A stretch of DNA of 64,000 nucleotides from Desulfitobacterium sp038181555 (GCF_038181555.1 NZ_JBBWUA010000001.1:1-64000); one strand, 5' to 3'. Counted from the first letter of the stretch, positions 1-8,979 are shown. The notes: generated by a model not told the origin, from the letters alone. Made by a program: numbers and translations.

Positions 1-215
1 CCTGTTCCTATTAATGTAACAGAAGTAACGTTGAAATATTCTCTATGATCGGTTAAATCCCTTTTTGTTCTAAGCGTGTGTATTGTATTCATGAAGATGA
101 AGGATTATCCTACAAATACGTAGAATAAATCGGGTATAATAATTACTATGAAGTCTAGTTGAGTATCCACTGAGTGAATACGAGATAGCAGGATAGGAAG
201 GGAGAATATCCAGCA
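1..215 (+). promoter_or_regulatory. asnS upstream region
   Basis: A TATAAT hexamer at 135-140 could be the -10 element for asnS, but I see no good -35 about 17 bases upstream. A strong ribosome binding site (GGAAGGGAG) lies at 195-203. The stretch between the putative -10 and the start codon is too short for a T-box leader, and no T-box core is visible. The left edge is cut by the window, so the 3' end of the previous gene is not seen. Confidence 0.35.
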
Positions 216-1607
216 ATGGAAAACGCCTTAGTCAAGTCGATTTATCGCGATCCACGCCCTTACCTCAATGAAGAGATTCAGATTTCGGGATGGGTGCGGA
301 CACTCAGAGTATCTAAAACCTTTGGTTTTATCGAGATCAACGATGGTTCTTTTTTTAAGAATATCCAAGTGGTCTTTGATGAAGCCTTAAGTAACTTTGA
401 GGAAATAGCTAAAGTTACCACGGGTAGTTCCCTAATCATTACAGGACAACTTGTAGAATCCCCCGGAGCCAAGCAACCCTTCGAACTTAAGGCCCAAGCC
501 ATAGAGCTTGAAGGAGCATGCGCTGGGGATTACCCCTTACAGAAAAAACGCCACTCCTTTGAATATTTGCGCACAATCGCTCATTTGCGGCCGCGGACGA
601 ATACCTTTTCTGCCGTATTCCGGGTTCGTTCTTTGGTTGCCTATGCAATCCATAAGTTTTTCCAAGAGAAAGGCTTCGTCTATGTTAATACACCTATCAT
701 CACCGGTAGTGATGCTGAAGGAGCCGGAGAAATGTTCCGAGTCACCACCCTTGACCTAAAGGCTTTGCCGCGAACAGAGGAAGGTCAACTGGATTTTAGC
801 AAGGACTTCTTTGGCAAAGAAACCAACCTAACCGTGAGTGGTCAGCTGAATGCAGAATCCTATAGTATGGCTTTCCGTAATGTCTATACCTTCGGACCCA
901 CCTTCCGCGCGGAAAACTCTAATACGGCTCGCCACGCTGCTGAGTTCTGGATGATTGAACCGGAGATTGCTTTTGCTGATTTAGAAGACGATATGGAACT
1001 TGCGGAAGAAATGATGAAGTATTTAGTCACCTATGTCTTGGAGAATGCACCGGAAGAGATGGCTTTCTTCAATGAATTTGTAGATAAATCGCTCTTGAGT
1101 CGTTTGGAGAACATTGTGAATTCCGATTTCGGACGTGTGACCTACACAGAGGCGATCGAAATCCTGAAAAAAGAGCAGGATCGTTTTGAATATCCTGTCG
1201 AGTGGGGAGCCGATTTGCAAACAGAGCACGAAAGATTCCTCACCGAGCATGTTTACAAGAAGCCAGTCTTTGTCATCGATTATCCTAAAGATATCAAAGC
1301 CTTCTACATGCGCCTCAATGATGATCAAAAGACCGTAGCGGCTATGGACCTGCTCGTTCCCGGCGTTGGTGAAATTATCGGAGGCAGTCAGCGTGAAGAA
1401 CGGTTAGAGGCTTTAGAAAAGAGAATGGTAGAGCTGGGTCTTCACCAAGAAGACTATAGCTGGTACTTGGATCTGCGTAAATATGGAGGCACTCGTCATG
1501 CCGGTTATGGTTTAGGTTTTGAACGAGTGATTATGTATCTAACGGGAGTTGCCAATATTCGCGATGTCATTGCCTTCCCGAGAACAGTGCATAATGCTGA
1601 TTTTTAA
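216..1607 (+). CDS. asnS: Asparaginyl-tRNA synthetase
   Basis: Cytoplasmic class IIb aminoacyl-tRNA synthetase that charges tRNA-Asn with asparagine. The 463-residue length is normal. An N-terminal OB-fold anticodon-binding domain (about residues 20-100, with ISGWVRTLR near residue 23) precedes the class II catalytic core. Motif 2 is visible as FRAENSNTARHAAEFWMIEPE around residues 230-250, where the ARHAAEFWMIE wording favours AsnRS over AspRS. Motif 3 is GYGLGFERVIMYLTG near residue 437. The ATG follows a good ribosome binding site. Two small genes of unknown function follow within 20-25 bases and may share its transcript. Family identity is very secure. Confidence 0.97.
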   Translation: MENALVKSIYRDPRPYLNEEIQISGWVRTLRVSKTFGFIEINDGSFFKNIQVVFDEALSNFEEIAKVTTGSSLIITGQLVESPGAKQPFELKAQAIELEGACAGDYPLQKKRHSFEYLRTIAHLRPRTNTFSAVFRVRSLVAYAIHKFFQEKGFVYVNTPIITGSDAEGAGEMFRVTTLDLKALPRTEEGQLDFSKDFFGKETNLTVSGQLNAESYSMAFRNVYTFGPTFRAENSNTARHAAEFWMIEPEIAFADLEDDMELAEEMMKYLVTYVLENAPEEMAFFNEFVDKSLLSRLENIVNSDFGRVTYTEAIEILKKEQDRFEYPVEWGADLQTEHERFLTEHVYKKPVFVIDYPKDIKAFYMRLNDDQKTVAAMDLLVPGVGEIIGGSQREERLEALEKRMVELGLHQEDYSWYLDLRKYGGTRHAGYGLGFERVIMYLTGVANIRDVIAFPRTVHNADF

Positions 1608-1625
1608 TGAGGAGGAATGAATGTA

Positions 1626-1934
1626 ATGGAAGTAGCTAAGAATGCAGGTGCCTATAATATGGCAGATGAGTCAGGCGTGCTTGCCAAAGCTAGTCTTGTC
1701 ATTGACATGGACAAATGTGCCGCCAACTATAAGGTGAGGCTTAATATGGGCGGGGATATTATTAAGCGGTTAATGTCAGCTGACAATACAAGAAAATTGC
1801 TGGAATGGGCCTCTGATATGGACAATGAAAGAACCTACATAGTGCTAACAAGTGCACTACATGGTAATTTCCAAATGATTAAGCACAGTGCAATTCTCGA
1901 TATTCTAATCACCGCGGAAGAAGACGTAGTTTAG
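1626..1934 (+). CDS. Small hypothetical protein
   Basis: A protein of about 102 residues that I do not recognise. It has no signal peptide, membrane segment or obvious metal motif, and contains a single Cys near residue 32 in the wording DMDKCAANYKV. I chose the ATG at 1626 because the GGAGG at 1611-1615 would sit only one base from the ATG at 1617 but about ten bases from 1626. It starts just after asnS and is followed 21 bases later by another small gene with its own strong ribosome binding site, so the two probably form a tail of the asnS operon. Codon use resembles the surrounding genes, which supports a real gene. Confidence 0.7.
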   Translation: MEVAKNAGAYNMADESGVLAKASLVIDMDKCAANYKVRLNMGGDIIKRLMSADNTRKLLEWASDMDNERTYIVLTSALHGNFQMIKHSAILDILITAEEDVV

Positions 1935-1955
1935 AGAAAATAAGGAGGTAAGAAT

Positions 1956-2231
1956 TTGAAACTCTTAGTAACCACCGATGCTAAAAAATACATCCTTGAC
2001 AATGGAAAGAATGCTATTGCCAAAAATGAGGGGTGGCCCAGTGTCAAGCTCGGCGTACCGAGCGAAGATGAGTTAAAGGACTATCAGGCCATTGACTTAG
2101 GAGAAGATATCAAGCTTTATACCCATATTAGTATATTGAGCTTGGATGATAATCATAATTTTCGAATTGACTACGGTTTTAAACTAGGCGGTAAGGGTCT
2201 AAAGATTAAAAGTCGTTGGATTAAAGCCTAA
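1956..2231 (+). CDS. Small hypothetical protein
   Basis: A 91-residue protein of unknown function. The TTG start is preceded by TAAGGAGGTAAG, a near-perfect ribosome binding site. The protein is lysine-rich, predicted soluble, and has a basic C-terminus (GGKGLKIKSRWIKA). It probably shares a transcript with asnS and the preceding small gene, and a hairpin terminator follows directly. No family was recognised. Confidence 0.7.
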   Translation: MKLLVTTDAKKYILDNGKNAIAKNEGWPSVKLGVPSEDELKDYQAIDLGEDIKLYTHISILSLDDNHNFRIDYGFKLGGKGLKIKSRWIKA

Positions 2232-2246
2232 TTCCAGAACCAACTG

Positions 2247-2294
2247 ATGGCGCTTTATGGAGTAAATCATAGGGCGCCTTCCATTTTATTTTCA
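2247..2294 (+). terminator. Terminator after the asnS cluster
   Basis: An imperfect hairpin (GGCGCTTTATG pairing with CATAGGGCGCC) is followed by TTCCATTTTATTTT. It lies just after the stop codon of the 91-residue gene. Confidence 0.55.
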
Positions 2295-2510
2295 TAAAGT
2301 ATATTGCCTTACATACTTTCCTTCAGCAATGGAATATATGCTATTTCTCATGTATACAATGTTTTTGACTGGAAGAGGCAGGATAATTGCCTCTGATATA
2401 GAACACTTAGTGATTCACTTAGTATGTTCAATAGTTCCCAATCATAGCTGCAATGATAATTTTCGATAGATTAGGAATAATACTGTCGTAAATAAAAGGA
2501 GGATGACCCC

Positions 2511-3683
2511 ATGCCAAATCAAGAAATGCTTCTCATACCCGGACCGACACCGGTTGTGGATGAAATATATGAAGCATTAGCCCAAGAGACCTATGCCCAC
2601 ACTGATCCACGGTTAGTTAAACGATTCAAGAACAGCTTGGAGATGACCAAACGCCTTTTTAATACAAAGGGTGAGGTCTTTATTGTGGCAGGTTCCGGTA
2701 CCTTATCCATGGAGATGGCGATTGTTAATACGGTGGCACCGGGTGAAAAACTGCTGGTGATTAGTCATGGTTTCTTTGGAGATCGCTTTATCCCCATCGC
2801 TCAAGCCCATGGCATCCAGGTAGACGTATTACAACCAGAATGGGGACAACACATTGAGATATCTGCCATCGAGGAAAAGCTTGCTCAGGGTGGCTATAAA
2901 GCTGTTACGGTGACTCATGTGGATACCTCTACCGGAGTTATCTCAAACCTGGAAAAGCTGGTTCCTGCAGTAAAGAAACACGGCGTACTCTTTATCTTGG
3001 ATGGGGTATGCGCCTCAGCTGCCGTTGAAGAGGATATGGGTAAGGAATATGGACACCCTGATTACACCATCGACGTGGTCCTGACAGGATCCCAAAAAGC
3101 TATTGGCGTGCCGCCGGGGTTGGCGATTGTCGCCTTTGGACCTAAGGCCTTAAAAGCCAGAGAAGCCATGGACAAGGTGGCTGCTTACTACATGGATATC
3201 CTTCGGTGGTTGCCGACGATGCAGGATCCGGGAAAATATTACGCCACCCACCCTGTCAACATGATTTATGCCTTAGAAAAAGGGATGGAAATCGTGATGG
3301 CTGAAGGACTGGAAGCTCGTTACAAGCGCCATGCTGCCTTAGGAAGAGCGGTCCGAGCAGGGCTTGCCGAGTATGGCATGAAGGCCCTGGCTGCAGAAGA
3401 AATCGCTGCACCGACCTTAAGCTGTATCCTTTATCCTGAAGGGGTCAATGACGCAGAATTCCGTGCCAAACTAGCAGCAAAAGGGATGGTCATTGCCGGC
3501 TCCCTAGCAGCTCTGGCCGGAAAGGCTTTCCGGATTGGGCATATGGGCAATGTGACCGAAGAAATGTTTGTGAAGGCCATAGAGCTGGTAGGTGAAACAC
3601 TTACGGAAATGGGCTTCAAAGCTGATACAGCAAAAGCAGTTGAGACCTTTAAAAGGGTCTACAGATCGGGTTTGGCTGAGTAA
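2511..3683 (+). CDS. Class V aminotransferase, alanine-glyoxylate type
   Basis: A pyridoxal-phosphate enzyme of fold type I, class V, 390 residues, close to the serine-pyruvate/alanine-glyoxylate aminotransferases. The N-terminal LLIPGPTPV is the family signature. GSGTLSMEMA (about residue 62) is the phosphate-binding turn, and GSQKAIGVPPG (about residue 195) carries the PLP-binding lysine. The likely reaction moves an amino group from alanine or serine to glyoxylate or pyruvate. Substrate cannot be fixed from sequence, and a phosphonate-related aminotransferase is possible. It starts after an AAAGGAGG site and has its own upstream region and terminator, so it looks monocistronic. Confidence 0.85.
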   Translation: MPNQEMLLIPGPTPVVDEIYEALAQETYAHTDPRLVKRFKNSLEMTKRLFNTKGEVFIVAGSGTLSMEMAIVNTVAPGEKLLVISHGFFGDRFIPIAQAHGIQVDVLQPEWGQHIEISAIEEKLAQGGYKAVTVTHVDTSTGVISNLEKLVPAVKKHGVLFILDGVCASAAVEEDMGKEYGHPDYTIDVVLTGSQKAIGVPPGLAIVAFGPKALKAREAMDKVAAYYMDILRWLPTMQDPGKYYATHPVNMIYALEKGMEIVMAEGLEARYKRHAALGRAVRAGLAEYGMKALAAEEIAAPTLSCILYPEGVNDAEFRAKLAAKGMVIAGSLAALAGKAFRIGHMGNVTEEMFVKAIELVGETLTEMGFKADTAKAVETFKRVYRSGLAE

Positions 3684-3712
3684 AAGTGTGAACTGGGGAC
3701 AGGTCCCACTTC
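3684..3712. repeat. GGGGACAGGTCCC-type intergenic repeat fragment
   Basis: The segment AAGTGTGAACTGGGGACAGG followed by TCCCACTT is an imperfect palindrome (AAGTG...CACTT outer arms, GGGA...TCCC inner arms). Short GGGGACAGGTCCC palindromes of this kind are dispersed in many clostridial genomes. This is the only copy I noticed in the window. Confidence 0.4.
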
Positions 3713-3752
3713 GCATTCGTCCGTATCAAGTGATTCTTTAAAATATAAAGCA

Positions 3753-3796
3753 AGAGGCGATTGATTATCCGAGAATGATCATGTCGCCTCTTTTTG
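3753..3796 (+). terminator. Terminator after the class V aminotransferase
   Basis: AGAGGCGA (3753-3760) pairs perfectly with TCGCCTCT (3784-3791) and is followed by TTTTTGTT. Strong intrinsic terminator. Confidence 0.8.
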
Positions 3797-3917
3797 TTAT
3801 CTTGATATGCAATTTAATATTTATATTTTTGTTATCTGGGAAAACCCGCATTTTCTGGATAAAAACCCATTTTCTCAGACACACTAAGAAGGAAAATCTA
3901 GGTGTGAGGTGAGCGTG

Positions 3918-4604
3918 ATGATCGCAAAAAAGAGAGTTTGGGTAGGGATATTCACCCTAAGCATTGCCTTAATCCTTGCCGGGGTAGCCTATGGGGCACT
4001 GGGTGATCGCACCTTAAGTCAAGGGTCAAGGGGTCCTGAAGTGACTGAGCTTCAGAAGCGCTTGGCTTCCTTAGGGTATGTGGTCGGTAAGGTCGATGGT
4101 ATCTACGGAACCAAGACTAAGGCCGCCATTACTCGTTTCCAAAGGGAACGGGGTTTAAAGGTGGATGGTATGGCCGGTACCCAGACGATTAAGGAGCTCA
4201 AATTAATGACCGGAAATAGTACCAATGCCTCCGGAAAATCCGTTGGACCGAAAAACGTGGATATCAACCTATTGGCCCGTTGTGTCAGTGCTGAGGCCAG
4301 GGGAGAGCCCTATGTAGGGCAGGTAGCGGTAGCTGCTGTTCTGCTCAATCGCTTGGAGGACCCAGCCTTCCCAAATACGATTGCGGATATCATTTATCAG
4401 CCCCTGGCATTTTCTAGTGTTGCCGATGGTCAGATTAACATGGCACCTACCTCTTCAGCTGTGAAGGCAGCCCAAGAAGCGGTATCCGGTGTGGATCCCA
4501 CGGGGGGGGCCATTTACTTCTTTAATCCGGCGAAGACCAAGAATAAATTTATTTGGTCGAGACCGCAAATAATGCAAATCGGAAATCATATGTTCACTCG
4601 TTAG
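3918..4604 (+). CDS. sleB: Spore cortex-lytic enzyme SleB (PGBD + hydrolase_2)
   Basis: Germination cortex hydrolase, a lytic transglycosylase acting on muramic-lactam-containing spore peptidoglycan. Order of parts: N-terminal hydrophobic signal or anchor (VWVGIFTLSIALILAGVAYG), a peptidoglycan-binding domain with the SRGPEVTELQKRLASLGY repeat, a short linker, and a C-terminal hydrolase_2 domain beginning NLLARCVSAEARGEPYVGQ. That domain carries the catalytic glutamate in SAEARGE and the conserved AVAAVLLNRL. The ATG at 3918 is preferred to GTG codons at 3909 and 3915 because GAGGTGA ends five bases upstream. ypeB follows after 11 bases, the standard partner. Confidence 0.93.
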   Translation: MIAKKRVWVGIFTLSIALILAGVAYGALGDRTLSQGSRGPEVTELQKRLASLGYVVGKVDGIYGTKTKAAITRFQRERGLKVDGMAGTQTIKELKLMTGNSTNASGKSVGPKNVDINLLARCVSAEARGEPYVGQVAVAAVLLNRLEDPAFPNTIADIIYQPLAFSSVADGQINMAPTSSAVKAAQEAVSGVDPTGGAIYFFNPAKTKNKFIWSRPQIMQIGNHMFTR

Positions 4605-4615
4605 GAGGGGATTCC

Positions 4616-5977
4616 ATGAGAAATCTCTGGATTGGTATTCTAGGAACCGCTTTCGTCCTCTCCCTGGCTTGGGGGTTTACTGAGTATCGACAAGCGGACC
4701 AATATGAGAAAGTCAGTGTTAATCAATATCAGCGTTCCCTAAGAGATTTGGCCAGTAACCTAGATCAATTGGAAACGGATTTGGCCAAAGGTCGTGTAGC
4801 AGCTACCTCAAGTCAAAAGGTCCTTTATCTGGGCCAAGCAGGTACGATTAGCGAATCTGCAGTTAAAGATTTAGCGCAGCTCCCTGCTGAGGAAAATGGA
4901 CTAAGCTATATCAGTGAGTTTTTAAATCGCACAGGAGATTTTACAAGGAGTCTCGCATATCAAATCTCTGTCGGACATACACCGACGGCTGAAGAAGACA
5001 AGACCCTCACCGATGTCCATGAGCGTCTTTTGACAGTCAATCAAAACGTTCAGGATTTAGTTCAACGTGTGGATACGGAGGGTTTGGCTTGGGTGGATAA
5101 TCCATCCATCTGGACTCGGGTGGCTGGGTTCTGGCAGACAGAAACTGCGGAAGCCGCCGCGGCAGCAGCTGATGGACCCGCAAGTTCGGTACGCTCCGGA
5201 CTTGATCAGCTCAATGCCAGTTTGCAAAAGCTCCCGCCATTTTCCTATGTGGGAGAATATGAATCCCGTTCCGTAAGGGAACCCTTAGCCTTACCCAAGC
5301 AAGAGGTCGATAAGGATGTCGCCTTAAAAGCGGCTAAAAGTTTTCTAAGTAAAATGGGTTACCCCACCACCGAACTAGAGTTCAGCGGCGTCAGTCAAGG
5401 AGCCTTAGGAGTGTACATTTTTAAGCAGGGCAATCTCTTTATGACTGTCAGCAAACGAGGGGGAAAGGTGATTAACTATCGGGATCAACGGGAGTTTAGT
5501 GAGAGAACCCTGAGCCCTGACCAAGCCAAGGAGAAAGTAGCCCAGACCCTGAAAGCCTTGGAGTGGGATCTCGTTTTGACTTCGACCGAGGACTACGGAG
5601 GCTATCTGCAGCTCGAATATGTACAAGATGAGAACGGTGTTCGCTATTACCCCGATAAATTGCGCATTACGGTAGCTTTAGATAATGGCCAGATCATTGG
5701 CTATGATTCTACCCCCTATTACGCCTATCATCAAAAACGCAACTTTACGAAGAAGCTGACCCTCGAGCAAGCTAAAACCAAACTGAGAAAGGGCTTTCAA
5801 ATCAAGGAGAACCGGATGGCGGTTATTCCTGTCATGGGAAATCGTGAGGTCATGGCCTATGAGTTCCGAGGTAAGTATCAGGATGAGGAATATTTAGTAT
5901 ATATCAACGCCGGTAGCGGTATTGAAGAAAGGATTCAACGGATTATCAAGACACCGAAGGGTGAGTATCTGCAGTGA
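4616..5977 (+). CDS. ypeB: Germination protein YpeB
   Basis: Partner needed for assembly and stability of SleB in the spore. About 453 residues with an N-terminal membrane anchor (LWIGILGTAFVLSLAWGF). A helical N-terminal region of about 200 residues precedes PepSY-type repeats in the C-terminal half (for example residues near AAKSFLSKMGYPTTELEF and LTLEQAKTKLRKGFQI). The ATG at 4616 has AGGAGGGG upstream; the reading frame stays open upstream into sleB but without a better start. An Ala-rich stretch (AEAAAAAADGPA) separates the halves. It forms a two-gene operon with sleB and was probably expressed under forespore sigma-G, although I could not verify a promoter. Confidence 0.93.
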   Translation: MRNLWIGILGTAFVLSLAWGFTEYRQADQYEKVSVNQYQRSLRDLASNLDQLETDLAKGRVAATSSQKVLYLGQAGTISESAVKDLAQLPAEENGLSYISEFLNRTGDFTRSLAYQISVGHTPTAEEDKTLTDVHERLLTVNQNVQDLVQRVDTEGLAWVDNPSIWTRVAGFWQTETAEAAAAAADGPASSVRSGLDQLNASLQKLPPFSYVGEYESRSVREPLALPKQEVDKDVALKAAKSFLSKMGYPTTELEFSGVSQGALGVYIFKQGNLFMTVSKRGGKVINYRDQREFSERTLSPDQAKEKVAQTLKALEWDLVLTSTEDYGGYLQLEYVQDENGVRYYPDKLRITVALDNGQIIGYDSTPYYAYHQKRNFTKKLTLEQAKTKLRKGFQIKENRMAVIPVMGNREVMAYEFRGKYQDEEYLVYINAGSGIEERIQRIIKTPKGEYLQ

Positions 5978-6038
5978 TAAAGCATTTATGACGACAACAC
6001 TTCGTTGAAGTCATGCCAAAATAGGGTATACTAGAAGA

Positions 6039-6070
6039 CAAGGTGATAATGCTTAGACATTATCACCTTG
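6039..6070. terminator. 13-bp perfect hairpin after ypeB
   Basis: CAAGGTGATAATG (6039-6051) pairs exactly with CATTATCACCTTG (6058-6070) around a six-base loop. The following bases (TTGATTT) are only moderately U-rich, so it may be a terminator or a bidirectional barrier. Confidence 0.6.
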
Positions 6071-6220
6071 TTGATTTACCGGAAGTTTTAAGCACACAGA
6101 GAATAGAGATTAATATATAATAGTGCTTATCAGAATGAGCTCATACTGTCGAAGTACTTAGTATCCCGAACTGCTTAGCATCTTATAGTAAATAAGGATT
6201 GGCTGAGAAAGGAGATCCCC

Positions 6221-6652
6221 GTGGCTGATAAAGTAATAATTCAGGTTACCAGTAACCAACAATATCCTGAAGGTCAGAATGATCGCATGGAGTTTACCAC
6301 TGAAGGCACTTCACATCATCGCGCCGGAGCCTTTTACATCATTTACCGTGATACAGAAATAACTGGGATGGACGGAGTGACAACCTCTCTTAAGATCGAG
6401 TCTAACCGAGTGACTCTGAATCGAATGGGGGCAATCGATCACAAGCAGGTTTTTGAACGAGGGGTACGCCATGGTTCATCTTACGTTACACCACAGGGTT
6501 CTTTGTTTTTTGAGATTGAGACGAAGGCAATGGAGATTCACTTGACAGAGCTGGAAGGAAAGATTACTCTAGAATATGATCTTTTTTCTGGCGATCAGTT
6601 AGTCAGTCACAATAGATTGCGAATTAATATAAAGGAGGACGCTCCTCAATGA
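6221..6652 (+). CDS. DUF1934 family protein (YwiB-like)
   Basis: A 143-residue beta-rich cytoplasmic protein of the DUF1934/YwiB family, a calycin-like small beta-barrel of unknown function. The sequence alternates short beta stretches (KVIIQVTSNQQ, TTSLKIESNRVTLNRMG, GSLFFEIETKAMEIHL) with no membrane segment. The GTG start follows AAAGGAGATCCCC. Its stop overlaps the argS start (ATGA), so the two are translationally coupled. The same ywiB-argS pairing occurs in Bacillus, which supports the family call. Confidence 0.85.
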   Translation: MADKVIIQVTSNQQYPEGQNDRMEFTTEGTSHHRAGAFYIIYRDTEITGMDGVTTSLKIESNRVTLNRMGAIDHKQVFERGVRHGSSYVTPQGSLFFEIETKAMEIHLTELEGKITLEYDLFSGDQLVSHNRLRINIKEDAPQ

Positions 6653-8334
6653 GTTTGTACATTACTATTAAAGACACCATCTATGCTAACTTAGCAAAGG
6701 CTGCGGAGACAGCGCAAAAAAATGGGGAACTCAGCTTTGAAAGCTTGCCTAGCTATGTATTGGAAGTACCCCGCGAAAAGCAACATGGAGACTGGGCCAC
6801 GAATCTAGCTATGGTTTTGACCAAGCAGGCCCGGAAGGCCCCCCGCGACATTGCGACAATCCTGATTGAGAATCTGGATACAGAAGGAACCTATATAACT
6901 TCTTGTGAAATAGCCGGTCCGGGGTTCATTAATTTTCGTTTAGATCCAAGTTGGTTGACAGGTGTCATTCCGGAGGTCCTTAACCAGGGTGTAGACTATG
7001 GAAGGGTCAACATAGGACAAGGGAAGAAGGTTCAGGTGGAATTTGTCAGTGCTAATCCCACAGGACTGCTTCATATGGGCAATGCCCGGGGGGCGGCCTT
7101 AGGGGATAGCTTAGCTTCTCTGCTAGATATGGCGGGTTATGAAGTCAGCCGGGAATTCTATATTAACGATGCGGGTAACCAAATTCATAACTTTGCCCTA
7201 TCTCTAGAAGCCCGTTATCTCCAACTTCTTGGTCAGGATGTGCCCTTCCCTGAAGGGGGCTATCATGGGGAAGACTTAATTGATACAGTCAAAGGACTAA
7301 TTGCCAAGGTCGGCGATAAATATGGCAATGTGGAAGAGGATCTCCGTCGGGAATTCTTGGTTCGCTATGCTTTGGAAGAGAAGCTCACCAACATCCGAGA
7401 GACCCTCAATGATATGGGGGTTCATTATGATGTCTGGTTTAGTGAGCAATCCCTTCATGATTCTGGTTTTGTCAAAGATACGATGGAGAAGCTGGAGCAA
7501 AAAGGCTATATCTATGAAAAGGAAGGTGCTCAATGGCTGAAATCCACCTTGTTCGGAGATGAGAAGGATGAGGTTGTAGTTCGCAGCAATGGGACACCTA
7601 CATATTTTGCCGCTGACATTGCTTACCACCGCAATAAATATGAGCGGGGATTTGATCGGGTCATCAATATTTGGGGTGCTGATCATCATGGCCATGTCGC
7701 GCGGATGAAAGGAGCTATGTCTGCTTTAGGGTATGATCCGGAAAATCTCCAGATTATCCTTATGCAACTGGTTCGTTTGATTCAAGGTGGCGAAGTCGTG
7801 CGCATGTCTAAACGTTCCGGACAATACATCACCTTAAGAGAGTTGATGGATGAAGTAGGGAAGGACGCCGCTCGATTCTTCTTTATCATGCGGGATCCTG
7901 ATTCTACTGTAGAATTTGACTTGGATTTAGCAAAAGCAGAGTCCTCCGATAATCCAGTGTATTATGTCCAATACGCCCATGCTCGGCTTTGCAGCATTCT
8001 GCGCCAAGCCGCTGAGCTTGGCTACACCACCGAAGGAATACCCCAAGCAGACAACCTTAAGGGTCTCGACAGCACAGAAGAGCGAGAGCTCTTAAAGAAG
8101 ATTGCCGAACTCCCCAATGAAATAGAAGTGGCGGCCCGTTTGACTGAGCCCCATCGTCTGGCACGCTATGTTTTAGACCTTGCTGCACTTTTTCACTCCT
8201 TTTATAACAGTCAAAGAGTTTTGGTGGAAGAGGAAGGTATTAGAGAAGCCCGTTTGGGCCTGGTACATTCAACAAAGTACGTTTTAGCCAATGTCTTGGG
8301 CATTCTCGGGGTAACTGCACCAGAAAGAATGTAA
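6649..8334 (+). CDS. argS: Arginyl-tRNA synthetase
   Basis: Class I synthetase that charges tRNA-Arg. Normal length at 561 residues. The N-terminal Add-1 domain contains EKQHGDWATNLAM. The HIGH-type signature is in SANPTGLLHMGNARGAALGD (about residues 134-153), and the KMSKS-like loop is VRMSKRSGQYITL (about residue 384). The C-terminal DALR anticodon-binding domain is recognisable as YVQYAHARLCSIL followed by helices ending in VTAPERM. Translation is coupled to the DUF1934 gene by a 4-base overlap, and a GGAGG lies upstream. Confidence 0.97.
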   Translation: MSLYITIKDTIYANLAKAAETAQKNGELSFESLPSYVLEVPREKQHGDWATNLAMVLTKQARKAPRDIATILIENLDTEGTYITSCEIAGPGFINFRLDPSWLTGVIPEVLNQGVDYGRVNIGQGKKVQVEFVSANPTGLLHMGNARGAALGDSLASLLDMAGYEVSREFYINDAGNQIHNFALSLEARYLQLLGQDVPFPEGGYHGEDLIDTVKGLIAKVGDKYGNVEEDLRREFLVRYALEEKLTNIRETLNDMGVHYDVWFSEQSLHDSGFVKDTMEKLEQKGYIYEKEGAQWLKSTLFGDEKDEVVVRSNGTPTYFAADIAYHRNKYERGFDRVINIWGADHHGHVARMKGAMSALGYDPENLQIILMQLVRLIQGGEVVRMSKRSGQYITLRELMDEVGKDAARFFFIMRDPDSTVEFDLDLAKAESSDNPVYYVQYAHARLCSILRQAAELGYTTEGIPQADNLKGLDSTEERELLKKIAELPNEIEVAARLTEPHRLARYVLDLAALFHSFYNSQRVLVEEEGIREARLGLVHSTKYVLANVLGILGVTAPERM

Positions 8335-8420
8335 TATAAATGAAGCTTAGCAGGAAATAATTAGGGGCGGGTCGAATATACTGTCTAACTATTCAGAGAT
8401 TGAAGAAGGGCGGTGTTATA

Positions 8421-8846
8421 TTGACCCATTCCCTACCACAGAGACTCAAACCATCAGATGAAGATATAGCGGTTAGGATTCTTGCAGAACAAGGTCGTCC
8501 CATGTATTATCAAGACTTTATTGTCGAGGTATTAAGCCAACAAGAGAGACCTCAACATCCAGCGGCAATCTCGAGGGTATTAACGCAGATCAATTTGGAT
8601 GCCCGATTTACCTATGTTGGTAATGGAGAATGGGGCCTAAAAGTATGGTCCCCCGGTAAGAGCCCACGTAAGGTTCCGACCATTACTTTACTCAACAAAA
8701 GAACGGTCGAAGATGATGTAAATGATGAGGTCGAGTTAGATTTAGATAAGGAATTGCTTTTCGACGATGGTGAAGAAGATGTCGAAGAAATAGTGGATTC
8801 AGAGGCGGAAGAAGATTCTTATCAAAAAGATGATTCATGGCGATGA
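8421..8846 (+). CDS. rpoE: RNA polymerase delta subunit
   Basis: Small acidic RNA polymerase subunit of Firmicutes that helps promoter selectivity and enzyme recycling. About 141 residues: an N-terminal HARE-HTH domain (SDEDIAVRILAEQGRPMYYQ...ISRVLTQINLDARFTYVGNGEWGLKVW) and a C-terminal tail of nearly unbroken Asp/Glu runs (DDVNDEVELDLDKE, DDGEEDVEEIVDSEAEED), the hallmark of delta. I prefer the TTG at 8421 because AAGGGCGGTG ends seven bases upstream; an in-frame TTG at 8400 is the alternative. It lies directly before pyrG as in Bacillus. Confidence 0.9.
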   Translation: MTHSLPQRLKPSDEDIAVRILAEQGRPMYYQDFIVEVLSQQERPQHPAAISRVLTQINLDARFTYVGNGEWGLKVWSPGKSPRKVPTITLLNKRTVEDDVNDEVELDLDKELLFDDGEEDVEEIVDSEAEEDSYQKDDSWR

Positions 8847-8898
8847 ACAATAATCGAGGAAAATTGCAATAAACTGCGGAAAAACCTATTGAATCGCC

Positions 8899-8927
8899 TT
8901 GACAGCCCTTTGAAATCTGGCTAGAAT
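8899..8927 (+). promoter_or_regulatory. Sigma-A promoter of pyrG
   Basis: TTGACA at 8899-8904, a 17-base spacer, then TAGAAT at 8922-8927: a near-consensus vegetative promoter. Transcription should begin around 8934-8938, only about ten bases before a strong hairpin, so the leader may act as an attenuator. Confidence 0.8.
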
Positions 8928-8946
8928 AAGTATAAATGGTAAAAAT

Positions 8947-8979
8947 AAAGCTAGTGCGTCTTGCGGACTAGCTTTTTTT
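8947..8979 (+). terminator. Leader hairpin/terminator between rpoE and pyrG
   Basis: AAAGCTAGT (8947-8955) pairs with ACTAGCTTT (8967-8975), followed by a U run (TTTTTTTA). It can end rpoE transcripts, but it also lies inside the predicted pyrG leader. pyrG of several Gram-positive bacteria is controlled by leader attenuation, though the GGGCT start used in Bacillus is not evident here. Confidence 0.8.

Noticed and set aside
141..215. T-box riboswitch before asnS
   Set aside because: Leader is too short and the conserved T-box sequence is absent.
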